Positions 48,401 through 56,650 of a DNA stretch of 64,000 nt are shown here, piece after piece (the first letter of the stretch is position 1; each line of letters begins with the position of its first letter). A program made the translations under genes and the position numbers. This stretch comes from Frateuria aurantia DSM 6220 (GTDB lineage: Bacteria > Pseudomonadota > Gammaproteobacteria > Xanthomonadales > Rhodanobacteraceae): contig NC_017033.1 of assembly GCF_000242255.2 (NCBI RefSeq), positions 1,488,001-1,552,000 of the forward strand, in the 5' to 3' direction. Below the pieces are notes generated by a model. That model ran no database searches and was not told the origin of the DNA. It saw only the letters and a program-made list of their open reading frames with translations.

Positions 48401-48780
48401 GCTCCATACCCTTCAAGAACCGCAGTACCTTGACTCGCAGAGCCCGCCAAGTCACTGACACGTGCAGGCGTCGGCGTGGAGCCCGTAGGTGCCAAGGGCG
48501 GATCCAGATACCAATGGCCAAGTTCATGAGCCAAAAGGTAAGCCCGATCTTGGGCCGAGACATCATTGCGAATCAGAATGGTTAGGTAGCAACGTTGGAT
48601 ATACGCATCACCGCCGCCAAGGGCGTAGTAACCGGGCGATACTGGCTCAACCATCAAGCCCAGCGCCTGTTCAACGCCGGCCAGTAACTGCTCACTGGTC
48701 GGATGCAGCATACCGCTTGCGGCCACCAAGGTCGACCGAGTGTTGTTGGCTTGAATTCGCGCTCGGTCGAAGGGATTCAT
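45469..48780 (-). CDS. ImmA/IrrE peptidase–UvrD helicase fusion with C-terminal Cys cluster
   Basis: A 1103-residue multidomain protein. Residues 1-190 are an ImmA/IrrE (M78) zinc peptidase: HELGH at 85-89 and the second helix ERQELQANVFARELLLP around 129-145. Residues 200-840 are an SF1A UvrD-type helicase: Walker A AGPGTGKTT 216-224, motif Ia TFTNRAAQEL, DEYQD 422-426, motif III GDIRQAIHHWRGA, motif V MTVHGSKGLEFD near 767 and motif VI LLYVGLSRAKN near 830. The C-terminus starts like a PD-(D/E)XK nuclease (ISYAALDGFMTCPLQYHYGYEL) and ends in a HCDRCAYSTIC cluster, but no clear DxK core was found. A G9 tract (45662-45670) lies 67 codons before the stop. ATG is 1 nt after the upstream gene's stop with GAGGA in front. 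Function unknown; defence or stress response is inferred. Confidence 0.85.
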   Translation of the reverse strand: MNPFDRARIQANNTRSTLVAASGMLHPTSEQLLAGVEQALGLMVEPVSPGYYALGGGDAYIQRCYLTILIRNDVSAQDRAYLLAHELGHWYLDPPLAPTGSTPTPARVSDLAGSASQGTAVLEGYGAWERQELQANVFARELLLPRSFARALWHNGWRSRAIANHFCLPLELVRQQLADALLLPDVPALPVAPTHPPSDAQRLAAQAPERYVNVVAGPGTGKTTTLVHRVAHLIATGVPASRILVMTFTNRAAQELVERLTAGSAPNAAQIWAGTFHSFGLEILRKHHHLFNLTPQIKIADLLQQVRLLAGELPNLRLNYFFRLRNPYDWLPDVLKIIHRLKEELIFPDQYAAIVQALPAVEEDVARERGDIVTLYRAYEAALRRDGWVDQPDLLVRPTLMARDDRPTLAPFLEQFDHVLVDEYQDVNHVMVEFVKLIGPIQRNLWVVGDIRQAIHHWRGASIQSLLKFDEAYSTRRDDASLQRYTLDINRRSSPEILRLVQKAGTTHVLQPIQPLDQVFPSRAASGLLPTLVRTSSKPKQQSMVAAQVEQARSAGYRYGSQGVISATNAQVDELALALEQAGIPVLHVGDLSQRVEVKEFMCFMQLLARRSPSALLGLQRQPDFSMPIADIQLLMGLSKQGFEHQRGRWLRTSAPVPGLSPKGQQVVQALRTLLQGNSRSSRPWAFVCDLMFEQGHGMGSLSDDSVAAQIRRLAIWQFLYGVRNTDGVGSQATLSKYLIRKDFQRYIGQRSGERVLPPEAAAIDAVRVMTVHGSKGLEFDVVHMANVELSRYGAEPPAWSNERQGLLLPPEALNSTPQMRSEGEAIERNNLLYVGLSRAKNLLRVYCGPDDSTVPRSLLDPAVIARYTGALIPAVPEPAPRHRPLVTPASISYAALDGFMTCPLQYHYGYELNFPAEQEMDVSMRAIKSVLVGLEYFYRDGMAPDQAFSQAWQEKSLPTFQEDGALSEDAWDAFGRGTALLPCVAQYVPESTTSVNGQNITMPWMLRDTEGGLIWLRTGMNLNKVAKNVRPIMENLGGGSRCQRMTLHSLSSGRTESCIPSAKASSTSLYKSVSALRASDRTARKGRHCDRCAYSTICAQRP

Positions 48781-48781
48781 A

Positions 48782-49867
48782 TCAGTCCTCTAATGCCAGA
48801 AGCTGGGCTTCCTCTTCTGCGGGCAAGTTCAGCGCCTTTACAGCCTCATTCCACGACACCGGTTCGGTGAGCACTCGCGGCTGACCATTGGGTGCGCTGA
48901 AGGACGGTGCCGGTAATTGTTGGAAATTACATCTGACGGTCTGTGCAACGACGTCTCGCGGCAGGCTGAAGAAGTCGGCCATCTTGTCGAGCAGCACACT
49001 CGGGGCACGCACCATCCCAGCGAGCAGTTCGTTGACCAATAGCCGCTTACCCGACAGCCCCATGAAGTCGGCAAGTGCAGTTACCTTTGGCCCTACGATA
49101 GCCTGCATGGCGGCTTGAGCCTGCTGGATATCCTGCTGGGAAACGGCGGGCGCCTCCAGGGTTTCAGAGCAATGAGAAAGTGCCTCGGCCAATAGCCCGC
49201 CAACAATCTGAGACGCTGACCGACCGTATTCCTTCGCGGTCAGTTTGAGCTCAAGGCTGAAGGGGCGATCGACGCGCGCCATCCACTGAGAGGACTTCCC
49301 GGAGTAGCTGGCGACCTTGCGTTCGTGGCTGTCGAGCAGCTTCCTTGGGCTCTGGACTTTAATGGCGCTCTCGAATTTCTCGTAGCTGTCTTCGACCATT
49401 TCACGCACGAGCACGGAAAACTTCTTGCCCTGGCGTGCCGCTACATCCTTCAACGCGACGTGCATGGACTCAGGTACATAGACACCGATGGACTGCAGCA
49501 CGTCTTTCGTACTGCTGGCCGATACTGATCCCGGAGCTACACTGGCACGCGCAACAGCAGGTTCGTAATGACTAGACATAGGCACCTCCTTGGGCGACTC
49601 ATCCTGGGTAGGCACGAGAGACGAAGATTTATCTAAATCCGTTATGTGGGGCGCAGCAACGAAGTTGGAAGTGAGCTCCGCCATGACCTTCTTGGCGAGC
49701 AGATCTGGAGTCGGTGCATGCACTCTCAAATGCTGACCATCTCGCAGCTGTACGATGCATTGATGCTCGCCCGCGACTACTTGAAAGTCGCCTGTTTTAG
49801 ACACCCACGTAAGGTAATTCGCCCATTCTCTCAAGGGTGAGGAGGTCAAATTGCCATTACATTTCAT
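48782..49867 (-). CDS. putative ribbon-helix-helix regulator paired with the ImmA–UvrD protein
   Basis: A 361-residue protein with no confident family match. Residues about 1-75 look beta-rich; 76-122 are a Ser/Pro-rich linker. Two stretches have the strand–helix–helix pattern of ribbon-helix-helix DNA-binding domains: 126-168 (IGVYVPESMHVALKDVAARQ...) and 195-235 (MARVDRPFSLELKLTAKEYG...). The C-terminal 115 residues (ADFMGLSGKRLLVNELLAG ... SWNEAVKALNLPAEEE) resemble the helical tail of proteins encoded next to ImmA/IrrE peptidases. It is the first gene of the operon, one base from the helicase gene. Likely role, by inference: repressor or antitoxin-like partner, possibly the peptidase's substrate. 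Confidence 0.6.
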   Translation of the reverse strand: MKCNGNLTSSPLREWANYLTWVSKTGDFQVVAGEHQCIVQLRDGQHLRVHAPTPDLLAKKVMAELTSNFVAAPHITDLDKSSSLVPTQDESPKEVPMSSHYEPAVARASVAPGSVSASSTKDVLQSIGVYVPESMHVALKDVAARQGKKFSVLVREMVEDSYEKFESAIKVQSPRKLLDSHERKVASYSGKSSQWMARVDRPFSLELKLTAKEYGRSASQIVGGLLAEALSHCSETLEAPAVSQQDIQQAQAAMQAIVGPKVTALADFMGLSGKRLLVNELLAGMVRAPSVLLDKMADFFSLPRDVVAQTVRCNFQQLPAPSFSAPNGQPRVLTEPVSWNEAVKALNLPAEEEAQLLALED

Positions 49868-49915
49868 GTTAGGATCCGGCTTTCGTTTCTGAGTCGATGG
49901 TGCGCGACGCTGTAT

Positions 49916-49935
49916 TTTATATCATCTTTATATCA
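49916..49935. promoter_or_regulatory. candidate operator: TTTATATCA direct repeat
   Basis: TTTATATCA occurs at 49916-49924 and again at 49927-49935, an 11-bp period that puts both on one face of the helix, as expected for a ribbon-helix-helix protein. The repeats sit in the 89-bp divergent gap between the regulator and oxygenase genes and overlap TATAAA-type -10 sequences for the minus-strand operon. Confidence 0.5.
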
Positions 49936-49956
49936 CTGTGATGCGTAGGGACACAA

Positions 49957-50997
49957 TTGATTGACGATCATTTTGCAGGAGCCATTCACAGGGCTGTAAG
50001 TGAATGGATGCGTGGAAACCCCTTGGGCGTATGCTTATCAGCGCTTGACCACCCTGACGCCTTGGGGGCTACCCTGCGCCCCGAGATCGAAGCGCTGCTC
50101 GCTCAAGCCAATGTGAGTCTGCACGACATTCAGCAACGTGCTTGGACTATGCCCCTGATTCATCTGCGATCGGCGTTTGAGGTTGGGGACCTGCCAGAAA
50201 CCCCTGCCGCCTTCATTCCCGTCCCTGACGACGAAAGCACCATCGCGGCGCGAGCTTGTTCTATTGCCTGCTTGGCAGTGCTCAACTCCGACACGATTTC
50301 CTACGGATCTGAAAATGACGGGCATCTGTTCGTGAATCTCGTACCGTTCCGTGGCGAAGGCGAAATGGCTGAAAAGTCCAAGGGCAGCATGCGCGGTCAT
50401 ACCGACGCGGTCTACTTCCCCGTACGTGGGCAGCTACATGAGCTGGACAAGCGTATCGCCCCATCACCTGACTTTGTCTGCCTGAGTGGCCTACGCAATC
50501 CGGATCAAATCGCAACGACTGTAATGCCCTTAAGCGTTGTGCTGAGTCAATTGTCTAAGCATGACATTAAGGAGCTGACCAAGCCCCAGTACGTGATTCG
50601 TCCGCAAAAAACGTTCACCTCCGGTCTAAAGTTGATTTTTGGCGACACGAGCCCTCTCGCACAGCCCATGAAGGACATCCAGCTACTTTTCGAAGCAGGG
50701 GATGGCTACTGGATTCGTTACAGCCACAGCGCGAGCGATTCAGACTATGACTCAGAGGCTGCCACATCTGCGGCGGAGCGATTCGAGCAGGCTTGCCTGA
50801 CATGCTCAACAGCCGTGGTCATCGCCCCTGGCGACATCTTGATCGTCAATAACCGTCTTGGGCTTCATGGACGCGGCGTTGTTGGAGGTGAGGCAGGAGG
50901 TACCTCTCGATGGCTGCTGCGCACCTACGGCTTGGATACCCGTAAACTCAATCCAGCGCAGCGCTATCTGGACAGCCCATACAAGCTCTTTCCATGA
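49957..50997 (+). CDS. TauD/clavaminate-synthase-like Fe(II)/2-oxoglutarate oxygenase
   Basis: A 346-residue protein. The iron ligands are His148 and Asp150 in MRGHTDAVYFP and His304 in VNNRLGLHGRG; the 2-oxoglutarate-binding Arg is in the following TSRWLLRTYGL segment. The NxRxxHGR...RWLxR pattern resembles the amino-acid hydroxylases of the asparagine oxygenase/VioC/clavaminate group more than taurine dioxygenase. The start is TTG 49957 with TAGGGA upstream; ATG 50008 is the next possibility. It is divergent from the regulator–helicase operon and shares its control region. Substrate unknown. Confidence 0.75.
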   Translation: MIDDHFAGAIHRAVSEWMRGNPLGVCLSALDHPDALGATLRPEIEALLAQANVSLHDIQQRAWTMPLIHLRSAFEVGDLPETPAAFIPVPDDESTIAARACSIACLAVLNSDTISYGSENDGHLFVNLVPFRGEGEMAEKSKGSMRGHTDAVYFPVRGQLHELDKRIAPSPDFVCLSGLRNPDQIATTVMPLSVVLSQLSKHDIKELTKPQYVIRPQKTFTSGLKLIFGDTSPLAQPMKDIQLLFEAGDGYWIRYSHSASDSDYDSEAATSAAERFEQACLTCSTAVVIAPGDILIVNNRLGLHGRGVVGGEAGGTSRWLLRTYGLDTRKLNPAQRYLDSPYKLFP

Positions 50998-51000
50998 CAG

Positions 51001-51442
51001 CCAGTATCGTGCATCTGACGCGCTAAAACTCTTCGCTAGAACGGTTCGTAGATTGCCTCCTTGGTCAGATGCAAACTTGCGAGAGAAAGAGCCAACGAAG
51101 CCTCAAGGAAGTGAAAATTTCCTACCAGGTTTTTTTGGTTCTTCGTCGATAAGTGGGGAGTTTTTGCTCAGCCATCGCATGCTTGAGGCCTGATATTTAG
51201 GGCTTTCAGGGGGTTCTACCTCATCTCCACGGATGGTTGTAAAAGGGTGGTGGACTTGTCCCGGTGCGTCGCCGTCCCGCGGGTGTTAAGGTCGGGGCCG
51301 ACTTTTACCGAAACCTGAAAACCATGTACGGAACCATTTCATGGCTGCCATCCGATGGATGCAGTTCCGAGGCGATGACATCATCGCTGCTGGTCGCGTC
51401 TGCCGTTGCGGCGTCGGTCATGTCTGGCATGGAGATGCGAGC
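51001..51442. other. 442-bp gap: right edge of the accessory segment
   Basis: No gene found. Base composition changes from AT-richer island sequence to core-like GC-rich sequence around 51200-51280. A short palindrome GTCGGGGCCGAC followed by TTTTA (51293-51308) could be a weak terminator. No copy of the tRNA-fMet 3' end, no integrase and no IS end were found here. Confidence 0.5.
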
Positions 51443-51967
51443 ATGAGCCGTATCGTGCTGCTGGATACCGAGACCACGGGTATCTCGTATCGCATGGGTG
51501 ACCGCATCATCGAGATCGGTGCGGTGGAAATGATTGACGGGCGGTTGACCGGACGCGAGTACCACACCTATCTGCAGCCGGACCATCCGGTGCATTGGGC
51601 GGCGCGGCGCGTGCATGGCATCAGTGATGCCATGCTGATCGGCAAGCCGCGGTTTGCCAGCCAGGCCGAATCACTGCTGGATTTCGTGAGGGGAAGTGAA
51701 ATGGTGGCCCACAACGCGGCCTTCGACACCGGCTTTATCGACAACGAACTGCGACTTATGGGGCATGGCAGCAGCTTGGCCGAGCACTGCCGGATCACCT
51801 GCAGTCTGAAGCTGGCACGGGCCCGCTTCCCGGGCATGCCCAACAAGCTGGATGACTTGTTGCAGCGATTCGCGATCAGCCATCAGCGCAACAAGCACGG
51901 GGCCTTGCTGGATGCGCAACTGCTGGCCCAGGTGCTGATGCGGCTGCGTCCTGGCGTGCCGGCCTGA
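51443..51967 (+). CDS. dnaQ: DNA polymerase III epsilon-like 3'-5' exonuclease
   Basis: A 174-residue DEDDh exonuclease. ExoI motif LLDTETTG (Asp8, Glu10), ExoII HNAAFDTGFIDNEL and ExoIII HGALLDAQLLAQ (His and Asp) are all present. It is shorter than E. coli DnaQ (243) and lacks most of the C-terminal alpha-binding segment, so the proofreading role is likely but a standalone exonuclease is possible. ATG 51443 gives the MSRIVLLDTETTG start typical of the family. Confidence 0.85.
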   Translation: MSRIVLLDTETTGISYRMGDRIIEIGAVEMIDGRLTGREYHTYLQPDHPVHWAARRVHGISDAMLIGKPRFASQAESLLDFVRGSEMVAHNAAFDTGFIDNELRLMGHGSSLAEHCRITCSLKLARARFPGMPNKLDDLLQRFAISHQRNKHGALLDAQLLAQVLMRLRPGVPA

Positions 51968-52122
51968 TTCGGGTGGGGGTGCGGTTGGCCGCGGCGCCGT
52001 GATGTGGAAAGGACCAGTCTGCGCGGCTGGTCAGCGGGCATGATGGCAAGAGGCGGCGGCATCCGGGGGATGACGCCGCCCCCGGAGCCGGATATTGGGC
52101 GAATCAAGCTGTTTTGACGGAT

Positions 52123-52197
52123 CTGCCAGTATCAGTTCAGTCAAGATCAGGCTCGTCAAGTTCAGCTCCGTCAATATCGGGTCCGGCGAGATCAGAT
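52123..52197. repeat. degenerate 15-bp tandem repeat, five units
   Basis: Consecutive 15-bp units with consensus near CCGTCAAGATCAGGT at 52123, 52138, 52153, 52168 and 52183; four match the consensus at 12-13 of 15 positions, the first at 10. They end 9 bp beyond the phosphoketolase stop codon. Confidence 0.6.
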
Positions 52198-52205
52198 CTG
52201 AAGGA

Positions 52206-54578
52206 TCAATCCGACCAGACCCACTGCTTGATCTCGGGCAGGTCGTCGAAGTGTTCGCGGATATAGCTTTCGTGCTGTTCCAGCATCGACTTGCAGTACA
52301 CCGCCAGTTCGGGTGCCTTGGCCAGCAGGCTGGGCACATAGCGCAGCACGTCCAGGCACAGATGCAGGCGGCTGATGCGGTTCAGCACGACCATATCGAA
52401 GGGGGTGGTGGTGGTGCCTTCTTCCAGATAGCCGCGGACATGGAACTGGTCATGGGCGTCACGCCCGTGCAGCAGGTCGTGGATCACGCCGGGATAGCCG
52501 TGGAAGGTGAACAGCACCGGCGTATTGGTGCTGAACAGGTCGGTGAATTCGGCATCGCTCATCCCGTGCGGGTGGCGATCCGAAGGGCATAGCCGCATCA
52601 GATCGACGACATTGACCACCCGGACTTTCAGCTCCGGTGCGTACTGGCGCAGCAGCCAGGCGGCGGCGATGGTTTCCTGGGTAGGAATGTCGCCGGCGCA
52701 GGCCAGCACGATATCCGGCTGTTCCGGGGCGTGGCTGTACATCTCCCAGATGCCGGCCCCCTTGGCGCAATGGGTTCTGGCCTCGTCCATGGTCAGCCAT
52801 TGCAGCTGGGGCTGCTTGTCGATCACGATCAGGTTCAGATAATTGCGGCTGCGGAAGCAGTGATCGCCCACCGACAGCAGGCAGTTGGCATCCGGCGGCA
52901 GATAGACCCGGGCCACCGCCGGCTTGCGGTGGATGATGGTATCGATAAAGCCCGGTCCCTGGTGGCTGAAGCCGTTGTGGTCGTTGCGCCAGCAGGTGGA
53001 GGTCAGCAGATAGTTCATGGAGGGAATCGGCGCACGCCAGGGCACCCGCTCGCTGTGCTCGATCCACTTGGCATGCTGCATCGCCATCGAGTCGATGATC
53101 ATCGCGAAGGCCTCGTAGGTCGCGAACAGTCCATGGCGACCGGTCAGGTTGTAGCCTTCCAGCCAGCCATGGCAGCAATGCTCGCTGAGCACTTCCATGA
53201 CCCGTCCATCATGCGAGACATGGTCGTCATTCGGTTCGATGGCGCTGACCAGACAGCGGTCGGTGACCTCGAAGACCGCGCCCAGCCGGTTGGAGTTGGT
53301 CTCGTCGGGACAGAACAGCCGGAAATTGTCGGGATTCTCGCGGTAGATCTCGCGCAGCCAGGTTCCGAAGACTCGGGTCGATTCCACTCGCTCGCGGGCG
53401 CGCTGCTCGAAGCGGACCTGAAAATCGGCATAGTCCGGCAGATTCAGGTCGCGGGTCAGCAAGCCACCATTGGCCTGCGGGTTGGCGCTCATCCGGCGCG
53501 GGCCGGCAGGGGCCAGTTCGGCATATTCGGCGCGGAAGCGGCCTTGCGCGTCGAACAGTTCCTCGGGCTTGTAGCTGCGCATCCAGTCTTCCAGGATATG
53601 CAGATGCTCGGGCTTGGTCAGAATATCGGCCACCGGCACCTGATGGGCGCGGAAGGTGCCTTCCACCTGCAGGCCGTCGACGATCCTGGGTCCGGTCCAG
53701 CCCTTGGGAGTCCGCAGCACGATCAGGGGCCAGCGCGGCCGTTGGTCGAAGCCGTCGCGACGGGCCGTCTGCTGGATCGCGCGGATATCCAGTACCGCCT
53801 GCTCCATCGCCACGGCAAAGGCCTGGTGCACGGCCATGGGCTCGTCACCCTCCACGAAGCGGGGCGCATAGCCCTGGCCCTCGAAAAACTGGCGCAGATC
53901 CGCGTCGCTGTGGCGGGCCCAGACCGTGGGGCCTGAAATCTTGTAGCCGTTGAGATGCAGGATGGGCAGCACCGCACCGTCGCGGACCGGATTGATGAAA
54001 TCGATGCTCTTCCAGCTGCCGGCCAGCGGGCCGGTCTCGGACTCGCCATCACCGACCACGGCGGTGACCAGCAGCTCGGGATTGTCCATCACCGCGCCGG
54101 CGGCATGCATCAGCACATAACCCAGTTCGCCGCCTTCGTGGATGGAACCGGGCGTGGGCACGCTGACATGGCTGGGAATACCACCCGGCGTGGAGAACTG
54201 CCGGAACAGCTTCAGCATGCCGGCCTCGTCCTGGCTGATCTGCGGATAGAACTCGCTGTAGCTGCCTTCCAGCCAGACATTGGCGATGATGGCCGGGCCG
54301 CCATGTCCCGGGCCGGCCATGTAGATCGCATCCAGATCATATTTGCGGATCAGCCGGTTCATGTGCACATAGACCAGGTTCAGGCCCGGCGAGGTACCCC
54401 AGTGGCCGAGCAGGCGCGGCTTGATGTGATCGACGCTCAGCTTCTCTTTCAGCAGAGGATTGGCCTTGAGATAGATCTGGCCGACGTTCAGATAGTTGGC
54501 GGCACGCCACCAGGCGTGGATCTTCTGGAGTTCTTCAGGTGCAACAGCGTCGGGGGTGTTGGCAGAGACAGTCGTCAT
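52206..54578 (-). CDS. xfp: phosphoketolase
   Basis: A 790-residue thiamine-diphosphate enzyme that splits xylulose-5-phosphate (and usually fructose-6-phosphate) to acetyl phosphate plus an aldose phosphate. Diagnostic are [18 protein letters not shown] near the N-terminus, AGPGHGGPA, and the ThDP motif [21 protein letters not shown] 54578 ([10 protein letters not shown]) fits the family; the frame is open far upstream. It is divergent from acetate kinase, which would turn acetyl phosphate into acetate and ATP, so the two form a phosphoketolase bypass. Confidence 0.95.
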   Translation of the reverse strand: MTTVSANTPDAVAPEELQKIHAWWRAANYLNVGQIYLKANPLLKEKLSVDHIKPRLLGHWGTSPGLNLVYVHMNRLIRKYDLDAIYMAGPGHGGPAIIANVWLEGSYSEFYPQISQDEAGMLKLFRQFSTPGGIPSHVSVPTPGSIHEGGELGYVLMHAAGAVMDNPELLVTAVVGDGESETGPLAGSWKSIDFINPVRDGAVLPILHLNGYKISGPTVWARHSDADLRQFFEGQGYAPRFVEGDEPMAVHQAFAVAMEQAVLDIRAIQQTARRDGFDQRPRWPLIVLRTPKGWTGPRIVDGLQVEGTFRAHQVPVADILTKPEHLHILEDWMRSYKPEELFDAQGRFRAEYAELAPAGPRRMSANPQANGGLLTRDLNLPDYADFQVRFEQRARERVESTRVFGTWLREIYRENPDNFRLFCPDETNSNRLGAVFEVTDRCLVSAIEPNDDHVSHDGRVMEVLSEHCCHGWLEGYNLTGRHGLFATYEAFAMIIDSMAMQHAKWIEHSERVPWRAPIPSMNYLLTSTCWRNDHNGFSHQGPGFIDTIIHRKPAVARVYLPPDANCLLSVGDHCFRSRNYLNLIVIDKQPQLQWLTMDEARTHCAKGAGIWEMYSHAPEQPDIVLACAGDIPTQETIAAAWLLRQYAPELKVRVVNVVDLMRLCPSDRHPHGMSDAEFTDLFSTNTPVLFTFHGYPGVIHDLLHGRDAHDQFHVRGYLEEGTTTTPFDMVVLNRISRLHLCLDVLRYVPSLLAKAPELAVYCKSMLEQHESYIREHFDDLPEIKQWVWSD

Positions 54579-54724
54579 ATCCGAAATCCGGGCCCTTGAT
54601 GGCTTCAAGATAACGCCGCTTTGTGGAAGTGCGTGTGACAGTCCACAATCGGCAAGGTCAGCCTGCCACGAAGCGGTCATGGTTCCGTGGGACAGACAGG
54701 CTGCACGTACGCTTTCGGAGGCTG

Positions 54725-55915
54725 ATGGTGGCACAGGCAATCCTCACGCTCAATGCGGGCTCGTCCAGCATCAAGTTCGCGCTGTTCGCGCTGGACGGCG
54801 ATGCGCTGGAATGTACGGCAGGCGGCAAGATCGAAGGTATCGGCACATCGCCGCATCTCGTTGCGCGAGATGCGGCGGGCAGACTGCTGGACGAGTACCG
54901 TTGGGATGACGGCTCCGAGCTGCATCACGAGGCTTTTTTCGGACGTCTTTTCGATTTCGCCGAGCAGCATCTGGATGGCGCGACGCTGCTAGGCGTCGGT
55001 CATCGGGTAGTGCATGGCGGAGCCCATCTGCAGGCACCGGCACGCGTCACGCCCTCCTTGCTGGGCGCCTTGCAGGCGCTGGTGCCGCTGGCACCATTGC
55101 ATCAGCCGCACAATCTGTCGGCGATCGAGGCGGTGGCCAAGCTGCGGCCCGAACTGGCGCAAGTCGTCTGTTTCGATACCGCTTTTCATCACAGCATGCC
55201 GTCCGAGGCTTCGCGTTTCGCCCTGCCGCCGGCACTGACGTCGGAAGGTGTCCGACGTTACGGCTTCCACGGCATTTCCTACGAATATATCGCCGGACAA
55301 TTGGGACGGATCGATCCGGTGCTGGCCGGCGGCAGGACCATCATCGCCCATCTGGGCAATGGTGCCAGTCTGTGCGCCCTGCGGGCCGGGCGCAGCATCG
55401 ATACCACCATGAGTTTCACCACGCTGGACGGGCTGGTGATGGGCACCCGTTGCGGCGGCATCGATCCGGGCGTGCTGCTGTATCTGCTGCAGCACAAGCG
55501 GATGACGCCTTCGCAGCTGTCGCACCTGTTCTACGATAAGTCCGGCCTGCTGGGGGTGTCCGGCTTGTCCAGCGATATGCGCGAACTGCTGGCCAGCAAG
55601 GACTCTCGTGCGGACGAGGCCGTGGACCTGTTTGTCTATCGGCTGGTGCGCGAGATCGGGGGGATGGTCAGCGTGCTGGGTGGGCTGGACGGGCTGGTGT
55701 TTACCGCCGGCATCGGCGAAAACGCCTCCGAAATCCGCCACCGGGTCTGTCAGCGCCTGGCCTGGCTGGGCCTGGTGCTGGACGAGCAGGCCAATGCGGC
55801 CCATGCCGCCGTGATCAGCGCGGTGGGCAGTCGTGTGACGGTACGGGTGATGGCAACGGACGAGGAGGCCATGATCGCGCAGCATACCTGTCGGGTGCTG
55901 GGCCAGTCGGTCTGA
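54725..55915 (+). CDS. ackA: acetate kinase
   Basis: A 396-residue ASKHA-fold kinase. The N-terminal [12 protein letters not shown], the VGHRVVHGG motif, [20 protein letters not shown] and [10 protein letters not shown] are the family's signature blocks, and [13 protein letters not shown] closes the nucleotide site. ATG 54725 gives the standard [15 protein letters not shown] start. No phosphotransacetylase gene is nearby, so the acetyl phosphate supply is probably the phosphoketolase on the other strand. Confidence 0.96.
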   Translation: MVAQAILTLNAGSSSIKFALFALDGDALECTAGGKIEGIGTSPHLVARDAAGRLLDEYRWDDGSELHHEAFFGRLFDFAEQHLDGATLLGVGHRVVHGGAHLQAPARVTPSLLGALQALVPLAPLHQPHNLSAIEAVAKLRPELAQVVCFDTAFHHSMPSEASRFALPPALTSEGVRRYGFHGISYEYIAGQLGRIDPVLAGGRTIIAHLGNGASLCALRAGRSIDTTMSFTTLDGLVMGTRCGGIDPGVLLYLLQHKRMTPSQLSHLFYDKSGLLGVSGLSSDMRELLASKDSRADEAVDLFVYRLVREIGGMVSVLGGLDGLVFTAGIGENASEIRHRVCQRLAWLGLVLDEQANAAHAAVISAVGSRVTVRVMATDEEAMIAQHTCRVLGQSV

Positions 55916-55993
55916 TACGTCAGACGGCATGTCCGGATCGGCGGGCAAGGGCGGCGGCATCCGTATCCGCAAGAGCTGTTTGCCGATCAGGGT

Positions 55994-56022
55994 TTGCATT
56001 GTTCCGGACAGCTGGCTATACT
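55994..56022 (+). promoter_or_regulatory. promoter of tRNA-fMet copy 2
   Basis: TTGCAT (55994-55999), 17-bp spacer, TATACT (56017-56022). Confidence 0.8.
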
Positions 56023-56034
56023 AGTCGACTCTGA

Positions 56035-56111
<77 letters not shown>

Positions 56112-56123
56112 GGTATTGGTATC

Positions 56124-56156
56124 AAAAAGGCCGTCTGCATTGCAGATGGCCTTTTT
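56124..56156 (+). terminator. rho-independent terminator of tRNA-fMet copy 2
   Basis: AAAAAGGCCGTCTGC, loop ATT, GCAGATGGCCTTTTT; one G·U pair, T5 tail. Confidence 0.92.
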
Positions 56157-56275
56157 GTTTGTCGCTGGCCTGAAAGGCATGTCCAGTGCGGTTGATATCA
56201 TGCTGTGCCGGCGCGGCCCGCCTTGGCTCGCGACGGTGACGTGGTTTGCCCCATGCGGGAGCCAGCCTTGTCCGG

Positions 56276-56485
56276 TCAGCATATCGCGGGGATGTTGACC
56301 GATATGGCCGGTATGTTGTGGATCACGTCCCGGTGTTCGACGATGCGCTGGTTCTTGACCCGGAAGCTATCGACGATGGCCCGGCCGCGCGCATGCGGGC
56401 GCGGCTGGAACCGGTTCAGGAAGTCATGGTGGAATGATGCCTTGCTATCACCTATGCACGGGTGGTGCTGGCGGTGATCATCCAC
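56276..56485 (-). pseudogene. remnant of a SnoaL/NTF2-like protein
   Basis: A short reading frame whose centre, SFRVKNQRIVEHRDVIHNIP, matches the C-terminal strand pair typical of SnoaL-like ester cyclases, and FHHDFLNRF recalls the preceding helix. No start, N-terminal half or ribosome binding site is present; the rest of 56157-56650 shows no gene. Confidence 0.5.
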
Positions 56486-56650
56486 GATGACGGCTGCCTG
56501 GATCTGCCGGCCATCGAGCCGTGTCGGTAGAAGACGCTCCGTTGGCGATGGGTTTCTTCGCTGTCCTGCCCTGGACGTGCCGTTCTGGCCATCAGGCTGC
56601 CCGGCAGCAACAGACGGACCCGCTGTCCCGGCAAGGCGACAGGGTGTTTG

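Noticed and set aside
51001..51442. Attachment-site copy of the tRNA-fMet 3' end
   Set aside because: No run matching the T-arm/acceptor end was found in this interval.
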